Part shown: piece by piece, positions 7,230-12,152 of the stretch
How positions within the stretch are numbered: the stretch's first letter is position 1
How the letters are laid out: every line of letters begins with the position of its first letter
Source: Nitrospirota bacterium
GTDB taxonomy: Bacteria > Nitrospirota_A > Leptospirillia > Leptospirillales > Leptospirillaceae
DNA: 12,152 nucleotides
NCBI GenBank assembly: GCA_027415455.1
Contig: DAIBSV010000054.1
Location: forward strand, 1 to 12,152
Direction: 5' to 3'
The notes under the pieces: generated by a model
The model's input: only the letters and a program-made list of their open reading frames with translations
What the model was told of the DNA's origin: nothing
The model's database searches: none
Position numbers and translations under genes: made by a program

Positions 7230-8417
7230 TCAGTCGCGGGTCCGCACCCCTTTCGTGGTTTCCTTGAGTCCCCGGACCAGGTCGTCGAGCTGGCGCCGGA
7301 CATCGGAGACGTTCTTCGACTGGGATTCGGTCACCCCCACGATGGAGGTCAGAGAGTCGGAGAGGACGGTCGCATGCTCCACGATGGATTCGAAGACCGC
7401 CCCGACCTCGCCCGCCCGTCCCTGGCTCTCCCTGACCTGTCCCAGGGTTCCGTGGATCAGCGTCACGGTTTTGTTGGTCTCGGTCTGGGTCTCCCGGATC
7501 GTCGCCCCGATCTCCTTGGTGGCCCGTATGGTTCGTTCGGCAAGTTTTCTCACTTCGTCGGCCACGACGGCGAATCCGCGTCCCTGGTCGCCGGCCCGGG
7601 CCGCCTCGATCGCGGCGTTTAAGGCCAGGAGATTGGTCTGGCTGGCGATGTCGTCGATCACCTCCACGATCTTTCCGATTTCCTGGCTCCGGAGGTCGAG
7701 GCCGTTTACGACATCGACCAGGGCCTGCATCGCCTCTCCGGCCCCCTGGACCTTCGAAAGAAGCTCGCCAAGGGTATTGCGGCCGTCCTCGCCTTCGCTT
7801 CGGGTTTTCCGGGCCTCCGCGGAGACCTTCCCGGTCACGTCCACGATTTTCCGGATTCCGGAATCAAGTCCCTCCATCGCCGTCGAGAGGGTGACGGAGG
7901 CGGCCTCCTGGGCGGCGACGGATTTTTCGAGGAGCAGGTCGGTGGTGACGTCCCGGAAGAGGGTCATGTATCCGACGATCGCCTTGCTGGAAGGATCGGT
8001 CAGGGCCTCCGTGGTCGAGAGAAGGGTGATGCCGCCGATCTCCATCACCTGGTTTTTCCGGACCTCGCCGGGGCGGATTCCGGCGAGGATCTTCCGGATC
8101 CTGTCGGGATCCTTGTGGAAGCGGTGAATGGAGCCCCCCTCGACGGCCTCCGCCGGGACCCCGAACTCCCGGATCATCTCGCCCTCCATCCGGCGGACGA
8201 TCTCCTTCATCGCCCGGTTCATGTAAAGGATCTCGTTTCCCGATTGTCCGCTTCCCATGTCCGTGGAGGCGATCGCGATTCCCAGGTTGGGAACGGCATC
8301 GAGAATCTGGAAGAAGATGCGGCTATCCCCAAACAGAGAGGGCTTCATTGTCTCGGGGAGCGAAAGCTTTTGGGGTTCCTTGTCGAGCCTTGTCCTGTCG
8401 TGTGTGAACCAGCCCAT
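7230..8417 (-). CDS. Soluble methyl-accepting chemotaxis protein with PAS sensor domain, 395 aa
   Basis: Residues about 35-160 are a PAS domain (NLGIAIAS at 44-51, [10 protein letters not shown] at 61-70, [14 protein letters not shown] at 97-110, [12 protein letters not shown] at 147-158). A long coiled coil follows, with the highly conserved chemoreceptor tip [18 protein letters not shown] at 259-276 and [18 protein letters not shown] at 279-296. This tip binds CheW and CheA. No membrane segment or HAMP domain is present, so this is a cytoplasmic receptor whose signal is sensed by the PAS domain, for example redox state, oxygen or a small ligand. The bound cofactor cannot be read from the sequence. 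There is no C-terminal CheR-tethering pentapeptide; the end is KGVRTRD. The ATG at 8417 follows AAGGGAG at a somewhat long distance, with an AGGA directly before it. No other chemotaxis gene is in the window, so it must feed an array encoded elsewhere. Confidence 0.93.
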   Translation of the reverse strand: MGWFTHDRTRLDKEPQKLSLPETMKPSLFGDSRIFFQILDAVPNLGIAIASTDMGSGQSGNEILYMNRAMKEIVRRMEGEMIREFGVPAEAVEGGSIHRFHKDPDRIRKILAGIRPGEVRKNQVMEIGGITLLSTTEALTDPSSKAIVGYMTLFRDVTTDLLLEKSVAAQEAASVTLSTAMEGLDSGIRKIVDVTGKVSAEARKTRSEGEDGRNTLGELLSKVQGAGEAMQALVDVVNGLDLRSQEIGKIVEVIDDIASQTNLLALNAAIEAARAGDQGRGFAVVADEVRKLAERTIRATKEIGATIRETQTETNKTVTLIHGTLGQVRESQGRAGEVGAVFESIVEHATVLSDSLTSIVGVTESQSKNVSDVRRQLDDLVRGLKETTKGVRTRD

Positions 8418-9341
8418 TCCTGCGTCTCTCCCTTTTCCGGATGATATCCTGTTTCGTTCCTGCCCCCGCGGTGTCTTTCCCCGGAGTCCTCAGCCGCTCG
8501 CATGCGCTCCCGGCTATCTGCCTCGCGAAGTAGCATGAATGATGCCAAAATCATGAAGAGGTGTCGGGCTGTCATGAAAAAAGATAAAAAAAAGAGATCG
8601 GTCTTTGAGTTGTCGTGGATCTCTTCGGGGGATCCGGCGGGAAGGGAAAAACATCCGGAAAGGAGCGGCCGGCGATCCTGTCCGTTCCCGGACAATTTGG
8701 GAGGGGCTATGAGGGGGGGATCCGGGGGTTTAGGGCTGAAGCGGAACGGGAAAAGGAAGATCCCCCCTCCGGTCGGAATCTCCTCGCCGTCCGGCTTCTT
8801 CAGGAAGGCCGAAGAATGAGATGCATGCAGGATGTTTCTTCTCCCTGGCGTTCGAATAGACGGGGATCTCTCTCGCGAAGGGAGACGAAGCGGACGTCCG
8901 CTCCGCCAGATGCGGACAATTCACACTCTTTGGGGATCGCGCCGGTATCCGGGACGAAATGGCGGACGAACAACTTCCCGAAAAAAGGGCTGCTGACTCT
9001 CTCTCCGGCTAAAGCCGGGGGGAGAGTCAGTCTCAGGATATTGAAGGAGGCGGGAATCAAAGGAAAATCGCTGATCCGGTCCGGATCGAGAAAGAGGAGG
9101 GTCTGCGGGCCCTTCCCCTTCGGGTCGGAGAGGAGAAGACCGGCCTCCAGGGGGCTGCGATCCCGGAGGGGAACCCTTGTCCCCTCTTCTCATCCCCCGG
9201 CCTGACCGAATTCGAATGTCCCCGGACCGTCGGGGGGCCGGAGGGTTCGTTTTGGATTCCCGGAGCGCGGCGGGTTTCGGGAGGTGCTCCCTTCTCCTGG
9301 CCGCGGGGGATTTCGGGAGCGGAGGAAGCGGGGGGAAGGGC
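8418..9341. other. Divergent intergenic region between the chemoreceptor gene and lhgO
   Basis: These 924 bases hold no recognisable gene. Open frames on both strands have shadow-like composition. An A/T-rich tract at about 8572-8603 (runs of A on the plus strand) is the most promoter-like part for the leftward chemoreceptor gene. I could not find a clear sigma-70 or sigma-28 pair. A long perfect hairpin lies at 8993-9030. The open frame of lhgO extends upstream to 9177, but the better start is at 9342. Confidence 0.5.
8993..9030. repeat. Long perfect hairpin (18-bp arms)
   Basis: CTGACTCTCTCTCCGGCT (8993-9010) and AGCCGGGGGGAGAGTCAG (9013-9030) pair over their whole length if two G-U pairs are allowed, with a TAAA-type loop. 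On the minus strand the hairpin is followed within 5 nt by CCCTTTTTTC, so it could act as a terminator for a leftward transcript. No leftward gene enters it. A GCCGG-centred hairpin of this kind also resembles the subterminal hairpins of IS200/IS605 elements, but no transposase or TnpB is nearby. Confidence 0.75.
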
Positions 9342-10574
9342 ATGGCGGAAGGATCGGTCACCACGGAATACCTGATCGTCGGGGCCGGGATCATGGGGCT
9401 CGCTTTGGCCCGGGAGATCAGGGAGCGGGATCCCTCCGCCAGGGTCTCCGTGGTGGAGAAGGAGCCGGTTCCGGCCTGGCACGCGAGCGGCCGCAACTCC
9501 GGGGTGCTCCACGCGGGATTCTACTACACGAGCGATTCATTGAAGGCCCGCTTCACCCGGGAGGGAAACCGCCTCTGGCGGGACTACTGCCGGGAGAGGA
9601 ATCTCCCCATGAACCCCTGCGGCAAGGTGGTGGTGGCGAAGAACGAGGACGAGGCGGAAGGGATCCGCGAGCTCAAGCGGCGGGGGGACAAGAACGGGGT
9701 CGAGGTCAGGATCGTCGACGAGAAAGAGCTTGGCGAGATCGAGCCGAACGCCCGGACCGCCGGGATCGCGCTCTGGTCTCCGACCACGACCACCGTCGAT
9801 CCGGTGGCGGTCGCTCGGAGCCTCGCGCAGGACCTCGCCGCCCGCGGGGTCCGCTTCTTCTACGGCACTCCCTACCGGAAGAATCTCGGCAACCGCCGGA
9901 TCCTGGCGGGAGAGACGGTCTTCTCCTACGGCACCTTCATCAACGCCGGGGGGCTTCACGCCGACCGCATCGCCCGGGATTTCGGGTTTGCGCAAGGGGT
10001 GACGATCCTTCCCTTCAAGGGGGTCTATCTCGAATACGAGGGGGCCTCTCCCGACGCCCGTCCCGTCCGGACCAACATCTACCCCGTTCCAGACCTCGCC
10101 CAGCCCTTTTTAGGGATCCACTTCACCATCAAGGTCGACGGGACGGTCAAGATCGGTCCCACCGCCATCCCCGCCTTCTGGCGGGAAAACTACGCGGGGT
10201 TCTCCCGGGTCGATCTTCGGGACCTCCGGGAGATCCTGGGCTGGGAGGCCCGGCTCTTTGCCGGCAACGACTTCGGATTCCGGGATCTGGCCTTCTCCGA
10301 AATCCGGAAATACTCCCGCGCGTATATGGCCTCCCAGGCGAAGGCGCTCGTCAGGACGCTCGATCCCTCCCGCTTCACCCGGTGGGGACGGCCCGGCATC
10401 CGGGCCCAGCTCCTCGACACGAAGACCTGCCGGCTGGTCTCGGACTTCCGGGTGGAGGGCGACCGGGAGTCGATTCACATTCTGAACGCTGTCAGCCCGG
10501 CTTTTACCGCGAGTCTCCCCTTTGCCGCCTGGACGCTCGGGCGTTTCCGGAGCGGAGAAGGGTGGAGGCCGTGA
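9342..10574 (+). CDS. lhgO: L-2-hydroxyglutarate oxidase (FAD-dependent), 410 aa
   Basis: The enzyme oxidises L-2-hydroxyglutarate to 2-oxoglutarate, a clean-up and carbon-recovery reaction, using FAD. The N-terminal Rossmann motif is LIVGAGIMGLALAREI (residues 11-26). The family signature HASGRNSGVLHAGFYY follows (47-62), with the substrate-domain landmarks LKARFTREGNRLW (67-79), NPCGKVVVAKNEDE (91-104) and ELGEIEPNA (129-137). Near the end are the second FAD-contacting segments WGRPGIRAQLLD and HILNAVSPAFTASL. Length is normal for bacterial LhgO. The ATG at 9342 follows GGGGGAAGGGC. Earlier in-frame starts back to 9177 give a low-complexity extension before the FAD motif and are rejected. 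No 2-hydroxyglutarate-producing or glutarate-pathway gene is next to it. A truncated glycosyltransferase gene follows on the same strand after 100 nt. Confidence 0.92.
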   Translation: MAEGSVTTEYLIVGAGIMGLALAREIRERDPSARVSVVEKEPVPAWHASGRNSGVLHAGFYYTSDSLKARFTREGNRLWRDYCRERNLPMNPCGKVVVAKNEDEAEGIRELKRRGDKNGVEVRIVDEKELGEIEPNARTAGIALWSPTTTTVDPVAVARSLAQDLAARGVRFFYGTPYRKNLGNRRILAGETVFSYGTFINAGGLHADRIARDFGFAQGVTILPFKGVYLEYEGASPDARPVRTNIYPVPDLAQPFLGIHFTIKVDGTVKIGPTAIPAFWRENYAGFSRVDLRDLREILGWEARLFAGNDFGFRDLAFSEIRKYSRAYMASQAKALVRTLDPSRFTRWGRPGIRAQLLDTKTCRLVSDFRVEGDRESIHILNAVSPAFTASLPFAAWTLGRFRSGEGWRP

Positions 10575-10674
10575 AGAAAGGGGAGGGGGAGGAAAACCCG
10601 GAGGCCTCCCTCCCCTTCGGACGTTTTCTTCCTCCACTCGGCCCGACGAAGCTTTGGGAGGGGAGGGGACGGGG
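10575..10674 (+). other. Short spacer with an imperfect inverted repeat
   Basis: Between lhgO and the glycosyltransferase, GGAGGAAAAC (about 10588-10597) faces GTTTTCTTCCTCC (about 10623-10635). A small GGAGGCCTCC palindrome lies between them. It could form a hairpin in the transcript. There is no T-tract, so a terminator is not supported. Confidence 0.35.
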
Positions 10675-10987
10675 ATGAGCGCCTCCCTTCGGGCCCGGTC
10701 CAACGCCCCCATGGAGGAGAGGGGAGATTATGCAGGGGTCCTGGCCGACGGCCGCTGGCGGGGTCCCCACGGCATCGGACGCTTCGCCGCGGAGGTTCTC
10801 GCAAGGCTTCCGGGGGTCTCTCTCCTCGAAGGGGGGAGATCCCTCTTTCTCTCCCCCCTCGATCCGCTCTGGAGCGCCTCCGCGATCCGGAAACTCCGTC
10901 CCCGTGTCTACTTCACCCCCGGCTTCAATCCGCCCCTCTTCTCCTCCGCCCCCTTCGTGCTCACCCTCCACGACCTGATCCATCATA
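10675..10987 (+). pseudogene. Truncated GT4-type glycosyltransferase (N-terminal part)
   Basis: The ATG at 10675 lies behind a GGAGGGGA-rich leader; an in-frame ATG at 10711 is an alternative. About 104 codons remain. They match the N-terminal domain of family 4 (GT-B) glycosyltransferases: GVLADGRWRGPHGIGRFAAE (about residues 20-39), then RPRVYFTPGFNPPLF (76-90) and FVLTLHDLIH (94-103). The latter two are typical of mannosyl- and related transferases that build cell-surface polysaccharide. The donor-binding C-terminal domain, with its E(x)7E motif, is absent. After HDLIH the frame passes straight into a group II intron maturase fragment, so the enzyme cannot be functional. The missing part may lie beyond the right edge, past the nested introns, or may be deleted. 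The junction is placed at about 10980-10992 from the change in protein similarity. Confidence 0.75.
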
Positions 10988-11406
10988 TTCGGCGGTGGTC
11001 CAGCAATACGGTCAAGATCGCAGTGGCCCCCAAGGCACTGGACGCCTTCAAACAACGCATAAAGGAGATCACTTGTCGTGTTGGTGGCCGAAGTCTGACA
11101 CAGGTTGCCGAACAACTGAGGCTCTACCTGCCGGGGTGGAAGTCCTATTTTCTCCTGGCCCAAACGCCGAAGACGTTCAAAGGCCTCGACTCATGGATTC
11201 GCCACCGACTCCGGGCGGTCCAGCTCAAGCACTGGCGACGCGGGCCTACAATATACCGTGGTCTGCGAAGCCTTGGTGCACCACACGAATTGGCCGCTTT
11301 GGTGGCAGGGGGAGGCAACCGCTGGTGGCATCATAGCCAGTCGGGCCTCAACAAGGTTCTCACGGTAGCTTACTTCGACAGCCTTGGAGTGCCCCGACTC
11401 TCCTAA
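10988..11406 (+). pseudogene. Group II intron maturase, C-terminal fragment (domain X/GIIM)
   Basis: The frame reads NTVKIAVAPKALDAFKQRI, then GGRSLTQVAEQLRLYLPGW, WIRHRLRAVQLKHWRRG and a closing NKVLTVAYFDSLGVPRLS. This is the standard group II intron maturase-specific domain and its C-terminal end. The reverse transcriptase domain and the whole 5' half of the intron are missing. The fragment has no start of its own and is continuous with the glycosyltransferase frame, giving a 243-codon hybrid from 10675. It ends at the TAA at 11404, and domain V of the intron begins about 12 nt later, as usual in this intron class. It cannot support mobility or splicing by itself, although the maturase domain might still fold. 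Confidence 0.88.
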
Positions 11407-11418
11407 CCTCAACTTTTC

Positions 11419-11443
11419 GAACCGCCCGGTGCGGACCCGCATG
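11419..11443 (+). ncRNA. Domain V of intron A, 5' strand and apical hairpin only
   Basis: ACCGCCCGG (11421-11429) is the basal 5' strand. TGCGG and CCGCA (11430-11434, 11437-11441) form the upper stem. The basal 3' strand, expected to read CCGGGTGGT, is not in the window. Its absence right after GCATG marks the insertion point of intron B. Confidence 0.7.
11438..11443 (+). other. IBS1 target of intron B (CGCATG)
   Basis: These six bases lie immediately 5' of the intron B boundary and are the exact reverse complement of CATGCG at 11774-11779 in a hairpin loop of intron B. A likely IBS2, TGCGG (11430-11434), pairs with CCGCA at 11708-11712. Both target elements are part of domain V of intron A. 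Confidence 0.65.
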
Positions 11444-12037
11444 GTGCGACGTGAAAGTCGTTGCAATGATTGTTCAGTGCAGGCCAGCATCTGCCTGCAA
11501 AGCGAACCCCGTTTTCCCTGACGGGTAGCCTACTGGAACTGGCGTGGTTGGCAACAGCCGGGTCAGGAGCTTCCGGGACAATGTACCCTCCCAGAAATGG
11601 GCTCTTCAAGCCGAGAGGCAACAGGAGGACCTGCCAGCATCAGGCGGGGCAGGGGCTAGGCTGAGGAAAAGGGCGAACACAAGTGAACCCTTGAATAAGG
11701 ATCGTCACCGCAAATCGGCCAAAGATGCTGTCACAGGCCGAGACCAAAATGGTACGCAGTCGGTCACTCTCGTCATGCGTGGGAGTGCAGGGACATCGTG
11801 ACTGCCGGTCTAGAGAGGGCGCCCTCCTTCTTCGTGTCATTGCGTCGGAACACGGTAAGCCCCACTGCTCCCCGGAGATCATCCCGGGAAAGCGTTCCCG
11901 CAAGGGACGCCGATGTGCAAGGGGGTAAAGGATGGCGGAGAAAGCGAAGGCCGGCCAGTAATAGGCCGGATAGGGTGCGGAGCCCACAGGGTCCCATCAC
12001 CCGCCGCGAAAGCGGGCAGACTTCCGTCGGGTCATTC
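11444..12037 (+). ncRNA. Ribozyme domains I to IV (5' part) of group II intron B
   Basis: This stretch has no convincing protein-coding frame and is dense in short complementary segments, as expected of the catalytic RNA. The substrate-recognition loop is identifiable. CACTC (11765-11769) pairs with GAGTG (11783-11787), extended by T-G and C-G pairs, and presents CATGCG (EBS1) in the loop. EBS2 is probably CCGCA at 11708-11712, a spacing of about 66 nt from EBS1, usual for IIB-type bacterial introns. Boundaries between domains II, III and IV were not resolved by eye. Confidence 0.7.
11765..11787 (+). other. EBS1 hairpin of intron B
   Basis: Stem CACTCTC/GGGAGTG (with one T-G pair) and apical loop GTCATGCGT. 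The loop contains CATGCG, which is perfectly complementary to the six bases before the intron (11438-11443). Confidence 0.65.
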
Positions 12038-12152
12038 ATGGCGAGAGAGGAAGGAGGTTTTCTGACACATGGGAACGCAACGGGCGCACAACAAAAAGGG
12101 GGCAAAGTGCCCCCGGGAAAACCGCGACATTCAGTTTCGATGGTCCCTTCCT
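12038..12152 (+). CDS. Start of the intron B-encoded reverse transcriptase/maturase (partial)
   Basis: A frame opens at an ATG at 12038 and stays open for 38 codons to the right edge: MAREEGGFLTHGNATGA..., ending ...SVSMVPS. The position, about 600 nt into a group II intron, and the short polar N-terminal leader fit the beginning of an intron reverse transcriptase. The conserved RT blocks would start beyond the window, so the product is inferred from context. The ribosome binding site is weak and a different nearby start is possible. Confidence 0.55.
   Translation, partial: MAREEGGFLTHGNATGAQQKGGKVPPGKPRHSVSMVPS

Larger units (their letters stand above)
10988..11443 (+). mobile_element. Group II intron A, 5'-truncated and interrupted in domain V
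   Basis: What is present is the 3' part of the ORF, the stop, and the first half of domain V (GAACCGCCCGG at 11419-11429 and TGCGGACCCGCATG at 11430-11443). In related bacterial introns this is followed directly by the complementary strand, CCGGGTGGT or similar. Here that strand is missing, and at 11444 the sequence turns into the 5' end of another intron. With no 5' splice site and a split domain V, intron A cannot splice. Loss of the 5' end fits incomplete reverse transcription during insertion, or a later deletion. Confidence 0.75.
11444..12152 (+). mobile_element. Group II intron B, 5' part, nested in intron A (runs off window)
   Basis: The 5' end GTGCGAC fits the GUGYG consensus and begins the usual first hairpin, CGAC-GTGAAA-GTCG (11447-11460). 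Further structural signs are an EBS1-type hairpin at 11765-11787, a GGAACACGGTAAGC motif at 11847-11860, a GNRA (GCAA) tetraloop hairpin at 11892-11910, and a CCCGC/GCGGG hairpin at about 11999-12015. The putative ORF starts about 594 nt from the 5' end, a normal distance for an ORF in domain IV. The 3' half, including its own domains V and VI, lies outside the window. Nothing visible argues against it being full length and active. Confidence 0.8.

Noticed and set aside
9177..9341. Upstream start for lhgO
   Set aside because: The extra 55 residues precede the FAD-binding motif without family support. The ATG at 9342 has a ribosome binding site and gives the usual N-terminus.
10522..10674. Earlier start for the glycosyltransferase frame inside lhgO
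   Set aside because: It would overlap the end of lhgO with a Gly/Arg-rich leader. The ATG at 10675 sits behind a GGAGGGGA leader at the natural N-terminus.
1..12152. tRNA, rRNA or CRISPR array
   Set aside because: No cloverleaf-like tRNA, rRNA signature or regularly spaced short repeats were seen by eye. The only direct repeats are those at the Rpn locus.

Overview
This is a GC-rich bacterial chromosomal window with compact genes, Shine-Dalgarno-led starts and GTG/TTG start codons. A VpsR-type regulator, an Rpn-family nuclease, a PAS chemoreceptor and an L-2-hydroxyglutarate oxidase occur together. That mix is compatible with a Leptospirillum-like member of the Nitrospirota, but this is an impression from protein style, not a proof. 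No tRNA, rRNA or CRISPR array was found.

Layout. Bases 1-257 hold at most the edge of an unidentified minus-strand gene. A 249-residue hypothetical protein (258-1007, minus) starts at a GTG behind a clear AAGGAGG. About 0.9 kb without a convincing gene follows. A VpsR-like AAA+ regulator (1886-3172, minus) has lost several residues essential to the family and lacks a DNA-binding domain. Next comes an Rpn/transposase_31 PD-(D/E)XK nuclease (3796-4737, minus), followed downstream by a separate small gene (3313-3723, minus). The small gene begins as a duplicate of the nuclease's C-terminal 74 residues, from exactly the internal Met that sits behind a strong internal ribosome binding site. In E. 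coli, rpn genes encode such C-terminal fragments as intragenic antitoxins, so this pair looks like a toxin with both a built-in and a stand-alone antitoxin candidate.

A PDC-domain membrane protein (5132-6133, plus) is followed by 1.1 kb that is probably non-coding or decayed. Then come a soluble PAS chemoreceptor (7230-8417, minus), a 0.9 kb intergenic region carrying a long hairpin, and lhgO (9342-10574, plus).

The right end is the most unusual part. A family 4 glycosyltransferase gene (from 10675) is cut after about 104 codons and joined in frame to the C-terminal maturase domain of a 5'-truncated group II intron (intron A). Intron A runs into its own domain V, where the 3' strand is interrupted at 11443/11444 by the 5' end of a second group II intron (intron B, GTGCGAC...). 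Intron B has an EBS1 loop complementary to the 6 bases just upstream of its insertion point and a plausible EBS2. Its ORF opens at about 12038 and runs off the window. This is a nested intron (twintron-like) arrangement in which the target site lies inside the catalytic domain V of the host intron. The remaining half of domain V and the rest of the glycosyltransferase are predicted to lie beyond the right edge.
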